From Sphingomonas bacterium (lineage in GTDB: Bacteria; Pseudomonadota; Alphaproteobacteria; Sphingomonadales; Sphingomonadaceae): a DNA stretch of 51,210 nt. How positions within the stretch are numbered: the first letter of the stretch is position 1; each line of letters opens with the position of its first letter. The notes below the pieces were generated by a model, which was not told the DNA's origin, made no database searches, and worked only from the letters and a program-made list of their open reading frames with translations. The stretch spans positions 1 to 51,210 of the forward strand of contig NZ_CAHJWJ010000024.1 of NCBI RefSeq assembly GCF_903642285.1, read 5' to 3'. Shown here in pieces: positions 36,597 to 46,414 of the stretch. Position numbers and translations under genes: made by a program.

Positions 36597-38249
36597 CTAG
36601 CGGTTGCTCTGCGCGACCGCCGCGGCGCGCGCGACCTCCGCGCCGCTCGTCAGGTCCGCCTCCGACCAGCCGCCGCCAAGCGCCTGGACCAGCGCCACCG
36701 CCGCGGTCTGGCGATCCTGTTCCGCCTGGAGCAGCGCACGCCGCGCGGCGAGCGCGGTCGCCTGCGACGTCACGACATCGGTGAAGACGACCAGTCCCGC
36801 GCGGTACTGGTTGCGAAGCGTCGCCTCGGACTGGTCCGCCGCGACCGAGGCGGTGCGAAGCAACTGCTCCTGCCGCGCCAGCACCTGGACCGCGATCAGG
36901 TCGTCCTGCACTTCCTGGAACGCGGTCAGCGTGACTTGCCGGTAGTTGGCGACCGCGGCGTCATAGGCGGCGCGCGCCTGTGCGACCCGGGCCTTGCGCG
37001 CACCGAAGTCGAGCAGCGTCTCCGCGACCGACGCGCCGAGCGACCAGAGCGACGCCGCGGACGAGAACAGCCCGGACAGCGAGTCGTTGTTGAACCCCGC
37101 CTCGCCGGTCAGGTCGACCGTCGGGAAGAACGCCGCGCGCTGTACCCCGATCTGCGCGTTGGCGGCGGCGACCGCGCGCTCGGCCGATGCGATGTCGGGG
37201 CGGCGCTGCGTCAGCGTGGCGGGCACGACGAGCGGCACCGCGGGGACGGCGGCGGACCAGGTCGTGCCGAGCGAGGGAATCGTGAACCCCGCCGGGTTCT
37301 CGCCGACCAGCACCGCGATCGCATCCTCGAACTGCGCGCGGGTACGCTGTTCGCCGACCAGGTCGGACTGGGCGGAGGCGAGCTGCGACTGCGCCTGGAA
37401 CTGGTCGGTGCGCGCGACGACGCCGGCATTGTAGCGATTGGTCGCGATGGTCAGCGACCTTTGATACGCCTCGACGGTCGCGGTCAGGCTGGCGATCTGC
37501 GCGTCGACGCCGCGCAGGGACAGGTAATCGGTCGCGAGCTCGCCCTGGAGTGCGAGCCGCGCGTTGGCGAGATCGGCGAGCCGCGCCTGTTCGGTCAGCC
37601 GGGCATTGCGCGCGGTATTGGTCAGCGCGCCGAAGAAGTCGGGGGTCCAGGCGGCGGTCAGGTTGACGCGGTAGTTGGTCGTCGCCCGGCCGCCGCTGGT
37701 GATCGTTCCCGTCGTCGTGCCGGTGCCGGTCGTACCGGTACCGGTCGTGCCAGTGCCGGTCGTTCCCGTACCACCCGTACCACCCGTACCCGTACCCGTA
37801 CCCGTACCCGTACCCGTTCCCGTCCCGGTCGTCGTTCCCCCCGACACCGTGCCGCCGGTCACGACCGCGGTATTGCCGCCCGAATAGGTATGGGTGACGT
37901 CGCCGTTCACCCCGATCGTCGGGAACAGGTTCGCGCGCGCCTCCCGCGTGGTGGCGCGGGCCTGGCGGTAGGTCGCCGCCGCCTGTGCCAGCGTCTGGTT
38001 GTGCGCCACCGCACGGCCGACGAGATCGTTCAGCGCGGGATCGGCGAACGCGGTCCACCAGTCGGCGCGCGGCGCATCGTCGAGCGGGGTCGCGATCGCC
38101 CAGCCGGGCGCGGTCTTCCAGCTCGGCGGCGTCGCCCCGGCGGCACCGACGTTCGGCCGGTGATAGGCGGGCGCGAGCGAACAGCCCGCGAGCGCGAGCG
38201 TCGATGCAAGGGTGGCGAGACGCCGAAGGACATGGGGGTTCAGGGTCAT
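36597..38249 (-). CDS. RND efflux outer-membrane factor (OprM/NodT family) with Gly-Thr repeat loop
   Basis: 550 residues, about 60-70 more than usual. The lipobox LALAGC places the lipid on Cys23. Two OEP domains form the trimeric channel; DWWTAFADPALNDL and the repeated helical hairpins are typical. In the first beta-hairpin, expected to face outside, an insert (about 130-185) consists mainly of Gly and Thr, encoded in part by tandem CCCGTA hexamers (37783-37812) on the plus strand. It is the last gene of the efflux operon and overlaps the RND gene upstream by four bases (ATGA). Confidence 0.92.
   Translation of the reverse strand: MTLNPHVLRRLATLASTLALAGCSLAPAYHRPNVGAAGATPPSWKTAPGWAIATPLDDAPRADWWTAFADPALNDLVGRAVAHNQTLAQAAATYRQARATTREARANLFPTIGVNGDVTHTYSGGNTAVVTGGTVSGGTTTGTGTGTGTGTGTGTGGTGGTGTTGTGTTGTGTTGTGTTTGTITSGGRATTNYRVNLTAAWTPDFFGALTNTARNARLTEQARLADLANARLALQGELATDYLSLRGVDAQIASLTATVEAYQRSLTIATNRYNAGVVARTDQFQAQSQLASAQSDLVGEQRTRAQFEDAIAVLVGENPAGFTIPSLGTTWSAAVPAVPLVVPATLTQRRPDIASAERAVAAANAQIGVQRAAFFPTVDLTGEAGFNNDSLSGLFSSAASLWSLGASVAETLLDFGARKARVAQARAAYDAAVANYRQVTLTAFQEVQDDLIAVQVLARQEQLLRTASVAADQSEATLRNQYRAGLVVFTDVVTSQATALAARRALLQAEQDRQTAAVALVQALGGGWSEADLTSGAEVARAAAVAQSNR
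37783..37824. repeat. hexanucleotide tandem repeat in the outer-membrane efflux gene
   Basis: Five perfect CCCGTA units (37783-37812) are followed by CCCGTT and CCCGTC. Less regular 6- and 15-18-base repeats of the same kind extend from about 37715 to 37835. Each hexamer codes one Gly-Thr pair on the minus strand, so unit gain or loss would stay in frame. Confidence 0.85.
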
Positions 38250-41200
38250 GCGGGAAGCTCGGTTGGACGCCGCTGGATGCGGCCGCGGCGACGATCGCGC
38301 CGGCGCTTGCGGCGCTGCGCGAGATTGTCGAGCGAAACATAGACGACGGGCGTGGTGATGAGGGTCAGCAGCTGGCTCGCGATGAGCCCGCCGATGATCG
38401 CGACGCCGAGCGGCTGGCGAAGCTCCGCACCCTCGCCGAACCCGATCGCGAGCGGCAGCGCGCCGAGCGCGGCGGCAAGTGTCGTCATGAGGATCGGGCG
38501 GAAGCGGAGCAGCGAGGCTTCGCGCGCGGCCTGGACGGCGGTGAGGCCGCGGTCGCGCTGCGCGTGGATCGCGAAGTCGATGATGAGGATCGCGTTCTTC
38601 TTCACGATGCCGAGCAGCAGGAAGACCGCGATCAGCGCGATGATCGAGAAATCCATCCCCATGATCATGAGCCCCAGCACCGCGCCGACGCTGGCCGCCG
38701 GCAGCGTGGACAACACGGTCAGCGGATGGATCAGGCTTTCGTACAGGATGCCCAGCACGATGTAGATCGTGACGAGTGCGGCGAGGATCAGCAGCGGCTG
38801 CGATCCCTGGCTCTGCTGCGCCTGGAGCGCGGTGCCCGCGAACGCGCCGTGCACCGTCGACGGCATCGCGATCTGCGCTTCGGCCTGGTCGATGACCGTC
38901 TTCGCGTCCGACAAGGCCTTGCCCGGCGCGAGATCGAACGAGACGGTCGCGGCGACCTCGGTCCCCTGGTGATTGACGCTGGCGGCGGTCGCGGCCTGCG
39001 TGAACGACGCGACCGCGTTCAGCGGCACCATCGTCCGCACCGCGGTCGCCAGCGCCGATCCGGTCGATGCGTCGCGCAGCGCGGGGTTGGGGCTGACCGC
39101 GGTGCTTGCCGATCCGGTCGCGGGGCTCGCGGCGGCCTGCGTCGTACCCGAGGCGGTGGTGGCGGTGGTATCCGTGCCGGTCGCAGTGCCGTTCAGCGTC
39201 GCAACGGTCGCGCCGGTGCTGGTCGTCGCCCCCGTCGCGGTCGTCGTGCCGGTGCCCGTCGAGGCGGCGGTCGACACCGCGACCGGCGACGCGGTCGGGA
39301 TTCGGACCCCGGGCAGGAATTGCGGGCCGCCGAGCGACGACGGGGCCCAGCCCAGGATGACGCTATACTGGTTGATATCCTCGTAGATGGTCGCGACGTT
39401 GCGTTGCCCGAACGCGTCGTACAGCGCGTTGTCGACCGCGGTGACGGTGATGCCGATCCGCGACGCGGTGTCCTTGTCGATATTGACGAAGCTTTCGACG
39501 CCGTTCTCGGCCAGGTCGCTGTCGACATTCTTCAGGACGGGGCTCGCCTCCAGCGCCTTGGTCAGTTTTTGCGACCAGGTCTTCAGGTCCGCGGTACTGT
39601 CCGCCATCAGCGTATATTGATACGTCGCATTGCCCTGCCGCGCGCCGACGCGCAGGTCCTGTACCGGCATCAGGAACAGGCGGATGCCCTTGACCGGCTG
39701 GAGCCGTCGTTGCAGATCGGTCGCAACGACGCTGCTGGGCTTGCCCGGACGCTGTTCGACGGGTTTGAGCGCGATCATGATGAAGGCGCCGCCCGCGCGG
39801 CTGCCGCCGGTGAAGCCGACGACGCTTTGGACCGCATGGTCCTTCTTGATGATCCCGACGACCTGTTTCAGCTTCTCCTGCATCGACTGGAACGACACGC
39901 TCTCGTCGGCACGGACGCCCGCCATCAGCAGCGGCGATTCCTGCGTCGGGAAGAACCCTTTGGGCACCGCGATGTAGAGATAGACGGTCAGGCCGATGAC
40001 GGCGACGAGCAGCAGCAGGACCAGCGGCTTCATCGCCAGCGCCCAGTCGAGGCTCCTGGCATAGGTCCGCTCGACGCGTACCCAGCCGCGTTCCAGCACC
40101 TGCGACACTCGCCCGCCCCGGCGATGCTCCGGCGATACGGTGTCGGGCCGCAGGAACCAGGCGCACAGCATCGGCGTGGTGGTCAGCGACAGCACCAGGC
40201 TGATCATGACAGCGACCGACAGCGTCACCGCAAATTCGCGGAACAGGCGGCCGACGATGCCGCCCATGAACAGCAGGGGGATGAAGACCGCGACAAGGCT
40301 GAGCGAGATCGACAGCACGGTGAAGCCGACCTCGGACGCGCCCTGCAACGCGGCTTCGAAGCGGTTCATCCCCGCCTCCAGATGCCGCGTCGTATTCTCC
40401 AGCACGACGATCGCATCGTCGACGACGAAGCCGGTCGCGACCGTGATCGCCATCAGCGACAGGTTGTTGAGGCTGAAGCCGAGCAGATACATGACCCCGA
40501 ACGTGCCCATCAGCGACACGATGGTGGCGACCGCAGGGATCATCGTCGCGCGGACGTCGCGCAGGAAGGCGTAGACGACCAGCACCACCAGGATCAGCGC
40601 GATGATGACGGTGATCTCGATCTCCTTGATCGACGCGCGGATCGAACTGGTGCGGTCCATCGCGACCTGCAGCTGGATGTCGGCGGGGATCTGCGCGCGG
40701 ATGCCGGGCAGCTCCGCCTTGATCGCGTCGACCATCTGGATCAGGTTCGCGCCCGGTTGCTGCGTGATGTTGACGACGATCGCGCGCTTGCCGTTGTAGA
40801 GGCCGAGCGTGCGCGTGTCGGCGACGCCGTCGCTCACGGTGGCGATATCCTGCAACCGCACCGACGCGCCGCTGCGCCATGCGATGACGAGCGACCGGTA
40901 ATCCGCCGCCACCTGCCCCGGCGCGTTGGTGTAGATCTGCCACGCATGGCCGTTCGGCCCTTGCACTAATCCCTTGGGCCGGTTCGCGTTCGCCGCTTGG
41001 ATCGCGGCGCGGACGTCCTCCATCGCGATGCCGTAGCTGCTGAGCCGATAGGGATCGACGTCGACCCTGACCGCCGGAAGCGATCCGCCGCCAAGCTCGA
41101 CATCGCCGACGCCCGGGATCTGGAGCATCCGCTGCTGGATGATGTTCGACACCGCGTCGTAGACCTGCCCCGCGGTCTTGGTGTCGGATGTCAGCGCCAG

Positions 41201-41623
41201 CGTCACCACCGGCTGGTTCGCCGGGTTGACCTTGCGATAGGTCGGGTTCTGCTTCAGCGTCGCCGGCAGATCGACCCGCGCGGCGTTGATCGCCGCCTGC
41301 ACCTCACGCGCCGCGCCGTCGATATTCTTCGACAGATCGAACTGCAGCGTGATCCGGGTCGAGCCGAGCGAGCTGGACGACGTCATCTCGTTGACGCCAG
41401 AAATCGTCGCCAGTCGCCGTTCGAGCGGCGTCGCGACGCTTTGCGCCATCACCTCCGGGCTGGCCCCCGCCAGTGTCCCCGATACGCTGATGACGGGAAA
41501 CTCCACCTGCGGCAGCGGCGCCACCGGCAGCGACAGGAACCCGGCGATCCCGGCCAGCGCGATCCCGATCGTCAGCAGGATCGTCGCGATCGGCCGCCGG
41601 ATGAAGGGTGCCGACAGGTTCAC
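38246..41623 (-). CDS. RND multidrug efflux permease, MdtC-like
   Basis: 1125 residues from a GTG at 41623, whose GTGA overlaps the stop of the MdtB-like gene. An inner-membrane proton-drug antiporter with twelve helices and two large periplasmic loops. Recognisable segments are [33 protein letters not shown] (helix 4 with paired Asp) and [18 protein letters not shown]. It is about 85-100 residues longer than E. coli MdtC owing to a Thr/Ala/Gly-rich insert (about residues 775-850) in the second periplasmic loop. With its neighbour it should form the mixed MdtB2C trimer. Confidence 0.93.
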   Translation of the reverse strand: MNLSAPFIRRPIATILLTIGIALAGIAGFLSLPVAPLPQVEFPVISVSGTLAGASPEVMAQSVATPLERRLATISGVNEMTSSSSLGSTRITLQFDLSKNIDGAAREVQAAINAARVDLPATLKQNPTYRKVNPANQPVVTLALTSDTKTAGQVYDAVSNIIQQRMLQIPGVGDVELGGGSLPAVRVDVDPYRLSSYGIAMEDVRAAIQAANANRPKGLVQGPNGHAWQIYTNAPGQVAADYRSLVIAWRSGASVRLQDIATVSDGVADTRTLGLYNGKRAIVVNITQQPGANLIQMVDAIKAELPGIRAQIPADIQLQVAMDRTSSIRASIKEIEITVIIALILVVLVVYAFLRDVRATMIPAVATIVSLMGTFGVMYLLGFSLNNLSLMAITVATGFVVDDAIVVLENTTRHLEAGMNRFEAALQGASEVGFTVLSISLSLVAVFIPLLFMGGIVGRLFREFAVTLSVAVMISLVLSLTTTPMLCAWFLRPDTVSPEHRRGGRVSQVLERGWVRVERTYARSLDWALAMKPLVLLLLVAVIGLTVYLYIAVPKGFFPTQESPLLMAGVRADESVSFQSMQEKLKQVVGIIKKDHAVQSVVGFTGGSRAGGAFIMIALKPVEQRPGKPSSVVATDLQRRLQPVKGIRLFLMPVQDLRVGARQGNATYQYTLMADSTADLKTWSQKLTKALEASPVLKNVDSDLAENGVESFVNIDKDTASRIGITVTAVDNALYDAFGQRNVATIYEDINQYSVILGWAPSSLGGPQFLPGVRIPTASPVAVSTAASTGTGTTTATGATTSTGATVATLNGTATGTDTTATTASGTTQAAASPATGSASTAVSPNPALRDASTGSALATAVRTMVPLNAVASFTQAATAASVNHQGTEVAATVSFDLAPGKALSDAKTVIDQAEAQIAMPSTVHGAFAGTALQAQQSQGSQPLLILAALVTIYIVLGILYESLIHPLTVLSTLPAASVGAVLGLMIMGMDFSIIALIAVFLLLGIVKKNAILIIDFAIHAQRDRGLTAVQAAREASLLRFRPILMTTLAAALGALPLAIGFGEGAELRQPLGVAIIGGLIASQLLTLITTPVVYVSLDNLAQRRKRRRDRRRGRIQRRPTELPA
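39100..39300. repeat. low-complexity GGTGCC/GTCGC-rich segment in the MdtC-like gene
   Basis: This stretch encodes a Thr/Ala/Gly/Ser-rich insert in the second periplasmic loop of the permease, with phrases such as [18 protein letters not shown]. Unlike the hexamer in the outer-membrane gene, the DNA repeat is degenerate, so recent slippage is less evident. Confidence 0.6.
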
Positions 41624-44600
41624 GCTTCGGCCTCGGGACCGATGCCGGGCGGGGCCTTGGCACCCCAGCCATGTTTCGCGAGCCGCTGCTGCGCGCGGTC
41701 GAAATACAGATAGACGATCGGGGTGGTGAAAATCGTCAGCAGCTGGCTGACCATCAGCCCGCCGAAGATCGCGATGCCGAGCGGCCGGCGAAGCTCCGCG
41801 CCCTCGCCGAAACCGAGCATCAGCGGCACCGCGGCGAACAGCGCGGCCAGCGTCGTCATCAGAATCGGCCGGAAGCGAAGGACCGCGGCCCGGCGGATCG
41901 CCTGAACGGGCGGCAGCCCCTCGTCGCGTTCCGCGGCGATCGCGAAATCGATCATCATGATCGCGTTCTTCTTCACGATGCCGATCAGCAGGACGATGCC
42001 GATGATCCCGATGATGTCGAGGTCATGCCCCGTGATCCACAGCGCGAACAACGCGCCGACCGCGGCGGACGGCAGGGTCGACAGGATCGTGACCGGGTGG
42101 ATGAAGCTTTCGTACAGCACGCCGAGCACGATGTAGACGCAGACCAACGCCGCCAGGATCAGCCACAGCTGGTTGTTGAGCGAACTGGCGAAGGCGCTTG
42201 CCGCACCCAGGAACGTGATCGTCACCCCGCGCTTCAGCTGCAAATGCCCGACCGCCTTGCTGATCGCGTTGGTCGCGGTGCCGAGCGACACGCCGGGAGC
42301 GGCGTCGAAATTCACCGTTGCCGCGGGGAATTGCCCGACATGCGTGATGGCGAGCGGCGACTGACCTTCGGTGATCGTCGCGATCGCGTTCAGCGGCGTC
42401 GCGCCGCCCTGCGCCTGGACGTGGAGCAGCCCGAGCGACTGCGGATCGATCACCACTCCGGAGGCCGCCTCCAGGATCACCCGGTACTGCGTGGTCTCGG
42501 TGAAGATCGTCGAGACGATGCGCTGCCCGAACGCCGAATAGAGCGTGTCGTCGACGCTGGACGCGGTGATGTTCAGCCGCGCGGCGGTGTCGCGGTTGAT
42601 GTTGACCAGCGCGGACGATCCGGTCGCGCCCGCATCGGTCGAGACGTTGGCGAGCTTCCGACTGCCTTGCAGTGCGACGGCGATCCGTTTCGATTCGGCG
42701 ACGACGTCCGCGGTGTTCGACCCTTGCACGGACAGCCGGTACTGGGTCGGCCCCGTCGCGGCGTCGATCGTCAGGTCCTGGACGGGTTGCAGGTACAAGG
42801 TCAGCCCGGCGATCCCGTCGACCGCAGTCTTCAGCCGCACCATCAGGTCCGCCTGGCTCCCATGGCTCGTCTTAAGGTTGATCAGCATCGTGCCGCTGTT
42901 GAGCGAGGCATTGTTCGATCCGTCGACCCCGACAAAGGACGCGAGCGATGCCACGTCGCGGTCCTGCAGAATGGTCTGCGCGGCCTTCGCCTGCAGCGTC
43001 GCCATCTGGGTGTAGGACACGCTGTTCCCGGCGGTGATCCGCGCCTGCAACTGGCCGGTGTCCTGCGTCGGGAACAGCCCCTTGGGGATGACGAGATACA
43101 GCAGCACCGTCAGCACCAGCGTGCCGATCGCGACCAGCAACGTCGCGAACCGGCGCGACAGCACGAAGTCGAGCCCGCGCTCGTAATGATGCTCGACGCG
43201 TGCGAAGGCCGCGGCGGATCGTTCGGCGATGCGGCTGTGACGTTCGTCCTCGGGCCGTTTCAGCCAGCGTGCGGCCAGCATCGGCGTCAGCGTCAGCGAC
43301 ACGACCGCGGAGATGAGGATCGTCACCGCCAGCGTCACCGCGAATTCGCGGAACAGCCGCCCGACGATGTCGCCCATGAACAGCAGCGGGATCAGCACCG
43401 CGATGAGGCTGACGGTCAGCGAGATGATCGTGAAGCCGATCTCGCCCGCGCCCTTCAGCGCCGCCGGGAACGGATCCATCCCGTCCTCGATATGGCGCTG
43501 GATGTTCTCGATCATCACGATCGCGTCGTCGACCACGAACCCGGTCGCGATCGTCAGCGCCATGAGGCTGAGGTTGTCGAGGCTGTAGTTCAGCAGGTAC
43601 ATGACCCCGAACGTGCCGGTCAGCGAGATCGGCACCGCCAGCCCCGCGATCAGCGTCGCACGGGCGGAGTGGAGGAAGAAGAAGATCACCAGCACGACGA
43701 GGACGATCGCGAGCAGCAGATCGAACTCGACATCGTTCACCGATGTGCGGATGCCCGTGGTGCGATCCGCCAGCACCGATGCGTGCAGTCCGGCGGGCAG
43801 GCTCTTCAGCAGCGCCGGCAGCTGCGCCTTGATCATGTCGGTCGTCGCGATGACGTTCGCACCCGGCTGGCGCTGGACGTTCAGGATGATCGCCGGGGTG
43901 TCGTTCGCGAGCGCACCGAGCCGCGCATTCTCCGCGCCCTCGATCACTTGCGCCACGTCCTTCAGGCGGACGGGAGCGTTGTTGGCGTAGGTGACGATGA
44001 GGTTGTCGTAATCGTCGACCGTTTCCAGCTGGTCGTTGGCGTTGATCTGGTACGCGCGGTTGGTGCCGTCGAAACTGCCCTTCGCCGAATTGGCGTTCGC
44101 GCCCGTGATCGCGGTGCGGATCTGCGCGAGGCTGAGGCCGTAGGACGCGAGCTTCTGCGTGTCCGCGCGGATCCGCATCGCGGGCTTCTGTCCGCCCGCG
44201 AGCCCGACCAGCCCGACGCCGGTGATCTGGCTGATCTTCTGCGCCAGCCGCGTATCGACGATCGACTGGACCTGAGTCAGCGGCATTGTCTCGGACGTGA
44301 TCGCCAGCGTCAGGATGGGGGCGTCGGCCGGGTTGACCTTAGCGTAGATCGGCGGTGCCGGCAGGTCCGCGGGGAGCAGCGCCTGCGCTGCGTTGATCGC
44401 GGCCTGCACTTCCTGCTCGGCGACGTCGAGCCCTTCGGCCAGCGTGAATTGCAGCGTGATGACCGAGGCACCCGACGCGCTGGTCGATTCCATCCGTGCG
44501 AGCCCCGGCATCTGCCCGAACTGACGTTCCAGCGGCGCGGTGACGGTCTGGCTCATCACCTCCGGGCTGCCGCCGGGGTAGAGCGTCGTCACCTGGATCG

Positions 44601-44730
44601 TCGGGTAATCGACCTGCGGCAGCGCGGAGAGCGACAGCAGCCGGAAGCCGACGAACCCCGCCAGCACGATCGCGACCATGAATAATGCGGTCGCGACCGG
44701 GCGGAGGATGAACAGGCGGGACGGGCCCAT
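41620..44730 (-). CDS. RND multidrug efflux permease, MdtB-like
   Basis: 1036 residues, the usual length for HAE1 transporters. The N-terminal [57 protein letters not shown] (helix 4 Asp pair) and [18 protein letters not shown] are present. It lies between the adaptor gene (5-base gap) and the MdtC-like gene. In E. coli MdtB and MdtC work as a heterotrimer exporting bile salts, novobiocin and other compounds; the substrates here are not known. Confidence 0.94.
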   Translation of the reverse strand: MGPSRLFILRPVATALFMVAIVLAGFVGFRLLSLSALPQVDYPTIQVTTLYPGGSPEVMSQTVTAPLERQFGQMPGLARMESTSASGASVITLQFTLAEGLDVAEQEVQAAINAAQALLPADLPAPPIYAKVNPADAPILTLAITSETMPLTQVQSIVDTRLAQKISQITGVGLVGLAGGQKPAMRIRADTQKLASYGLSLAQIRTAITGANANSAKGSFDGTNRAYQINANDQLETVDDYDNLIVTYANNAPVRLKDVAQVIEGAENARLGALANDTPAIILNVQRQPGANVIATTDMIKAQLPALLKSLPAGLHASVLADRTTGIRTSVNDVEFDLLLAIVLVVLVIFFFLHSARATLIAGLAVPISLTGTFGVMYLLNYSLDNLSLMALTIATGFVVDDAIVMIENIQRHIEDGMDPFPAALKGAGEIGFTIISLTVSLIAVLIPLLFMGDIVGRLFREFAVTLAVTILISAVVSLTLTPMLAARWLKRPEDERHSRIAERSAAAFARVEHHYERGLDFVLSRRFATLLVAIGTLVLTVLLYLVIPKGLFPTQDTGQLQARITAGNSVSYTQMATLQAKAAQTILQDRDVASLASFVGVDGSNNASLNSGTMLINLKTSHGSQADLMVRLKTAVDGIAGLTLYLQPVQDLTIDAATGPTQYRLSVQGSNTADVVAESKRIAVALQGSRKLANVSTDAGATGSSALVNINRDTAARLNITASSVDDTLYSAFGQRIVSTIFTETTQYRVILEAASGVVIDPQSLGLLHVQAQGGATPLNAIATITEGQSPLAITHVGQFPAATVNFDAAPGVSLGTATNAISKAVGHLQLKRGVTITFLGAASAFASSLNNQLWLILAALVCVYIVLGVLYESFIHPVTILSTLPSAAVGALFALWITGHDLDIIGIIGIVLLIGIVKKNAIMMIDFAIAAERDEGLPPVQAIRRAAVLRFRPILMTTLAALFAAVPLMLGFGEGAELRRPLGIAIFGGLMVSQLLTIFTTPIVYLYFDRAQQRLAKHGWGAKAPPGIGPEAEA

Positions 44731-44735
44731 GTCGA

Positions 44736-46085
44736 TCAGCCGCGCTTGTGGCGGCCGCTATGCCCGCCCGCACCTGCCGCCGGCTTGTCCCCGGGCAGCG
44801 TGACCTTCGCCCCCTCCGTGAGGCGGTCCCCACCGTCGGTGACGATCGTCTCGTTCAGCGCCAGCCCCTTAACGACCTGCACCTTGTCGCCGGTATTGAC
44901 GCCCGTCGTCACCTTGCGTTCGGTGACCGTGCGGTCGGGCTTCAGCACCCACACGAAACCGCCGTCCGGACCGGACCGGACCGCGGCGGGGGGCACCGTC
45001 ACCGCGTCCTTGATGGTGTCGATGGTAAGCCGCACGTTGACGAACTCGCTCGGGTAGAGCTGGAACTGGCCGTTGGCGTAACGCGCCTTGCCCTTCACGG
45101 TCCCGGTCGTGGTGTCGACCTGATTGTTGAGCGTCGTGAAATGCCCGGTGTCGAGCGTCTTGACGCGTGCGCTGTCGAGCGCGAGCGCTGGGATCTCGGC
45201 ACCAGCGACGACTCGCTGCTGCACTTCCGCCACCTGCTGCTGCGGGACCGCGAATTCCACGTCGATCGGCTGCAGCGTGGTCACGACCGCGATGCCGTTG
45301 GTGTCGCCCGCGGCGATATAGTTGCCGATATCGACGACCTTCAGACCGATCCGCCCCGCGACGGGGGCGACGATGCGCGTATAGCCCAGGTTGATCTTCG
45401 CCTGGTCGGCAGCGCCCTGGTCGATCGCGATCGTGCCCTGCAGCTGACCGACCAATGCCGCCTGCGTGTCGCGGTCCTGCCGCGCCACCGAATCCTCGTT
45501 CAGCAGCATGTTGTACCGGTTCAGCAGCACGCGGGCATTGGCCAGCTGCGCGCGGTCGCGCATCAGTGCGCCCTGCGCCTGCAGCAGTGCGGCGCGGTAG
45601 GGGCGCGGGTCGATCACCGCCAGCACCTGGCCGCGGTGGACCAGCTGCCCCTCGCGGTACAGCAGCTGCGTGATCGTGCCCGATACCTGCGGTCGGACGG
45701 TGACGGTGGCCGCGGGCGTGACGGTGCCCAGCGCCTCGATCTGGATCGGCAGGTCCGCCGCGGTCGCGGTCGCGGTGCCGACAGTCGTCGGCTGGTTCGC
45801 GCCCCCACCAGGGCCGCCGGGGCCACCGCTGCCGGGGCCACCGCCGCCGCCACGTCCGCCGCCGCCTGCGCCACGGCGCCCCCCGCCGCCGCCTTGCCCG
45901 GTGCCCGATGCGCTGTTGCTATGGTGCGACAGAGCGACCGCTCCGGCGATCAGCGCCAACAGGCCCAATATGCCGAATATCCAGCTGAGCACGCGGCCGC
46001 GGCGGTGCATCGTGTAGCCGTCGCCTGGATATGGGTCGGTTAGACCGGTCGATCCCTCGTTCGGGCCGAAATCGCTTTGCGTCAT
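44736..46085 (-). CDS. RND efflux periplasmic adaptor, MdtA-like
   Basis: 449 residues. A cytoplasmic N-terminus of about 35 residues, one membrane helix (about 33-52) and a Gly-rich linker (about 60-95, stretches such as [17 protein letters not shown]) precede the membrane-fusion core: lipoyl half-motifs [20 protein letters not shown] and [14 protein letters not shown], a hairpin region and the beta-barrel. The C-terminus is rich in Gly, His and Arg. First gene of the four-gene operon. Anchoring by a helix rather than lipid fits MdtA. Confidence 0.93.
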   Translation of the reverse strand: MTQSDFGPNEGSTGLTDPYPGDGYTMHRRGRVLSWIFGILGLLALIAGAVALSHHSNSASGTGQGGGGGRRGAGGGGRGGGGGPGSGGPGGPGGGANQPTTVGTATATAADLPIQIEALGTVTPAATVTVRPQVSGTITQLLYREGQLVHRGQVLAVIDPRPYRAALLQAQGALMRDRAQLANARVLLNRYNMLLNEDSVARQDRDTQAALVGQLQGTIAIDQGAADQAKINLGYTRIVAPVAGRIGLKVVDIGNYIAAGDTNGIAVVTTLQPIDVEFAVPQQQVAEVQQRVVAGAEIPALALDSARVKTLDTGHFTTLNNQVDTTTGTVKGKARYANGQFQLYPSEFVNVRLTIDTIKDAVTVPPAAVRSGPDGGFVWVLKPDRTVTERKVTTGVNTGDKVQVVKGLALNETIVTDGGDRLTEGAKVTLPGDKPAAGAGGHSGRHKRG

Positions 46086-46414
46086 GATGGTCCCGTGATC
46101 CGCTCGGAACCGCTTTCACGCAGCGCCGTGCCGCGCTGTCAAGGGGCGTGTCCCGTGCGGAAGTGATGCAGCGCACCGTGTCGATCCGGTGCAGGAGCCG
46201 GCTAATGCCGCGAAGCTGAACCGGATATATACCGGGTCGCCGGATCATGAAGCCGCTACGCTTTCTCAAAGAGCGACTTTCGGGCAACAGTCCACCGAAA
46301 TTCCATACCCGATCTTCGAATAAAACCACGCCGTCGTTAGATCGTCATTGAGCGGAATGAAATTGCCTCCTAAGCAACCCGCCGCAGCGTTTAAGACTGT
46401 GGAGAGGATATATT
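46086..46414. other. divergent control region between efflux operon and TonB receptor
   Basis: 329 bases without a gene. They should hold the promoters of both the mdtA-like operon (minus) and the TonB receptor (plus). An AT-rich near-palindrome, CCGG-ATATATA-CCGG (46221-46235), is the only striking motif and could be an operator or a -10 region. A GGAGAGG ribosome site (46401-46407) precedes the receptor ATG. I see no riboswitch fold and no regulator gene next to it. Confidence 0.5.

Noticed and set aside
37700..37840. Tandem repeat as a CRISPR-like array
   Set aside because: Units are 6 bases, contiguous and inside a coding frame; no spacers.
37985..40969. Open frame of almost 1000 codons antisense to the MdtC-like gene
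   Set aside because: Same kind of compositional shadow; no recognisable motif or ribosome site.
41608..44685. Open frame of over 1000 codons antisense to the MdtB-like gene
   Set aside because: It is rich in Arg, Asp, His and Gln with no domain, and mirrors a clear RND gene. High GC makes long antisense frames common.
46221..46235. CCGG-ATATATA-CCGG as a proven operator
   Set aside because: The palindrome is imperfect and there is no regulator next to it; kept only as a remark on the control region.
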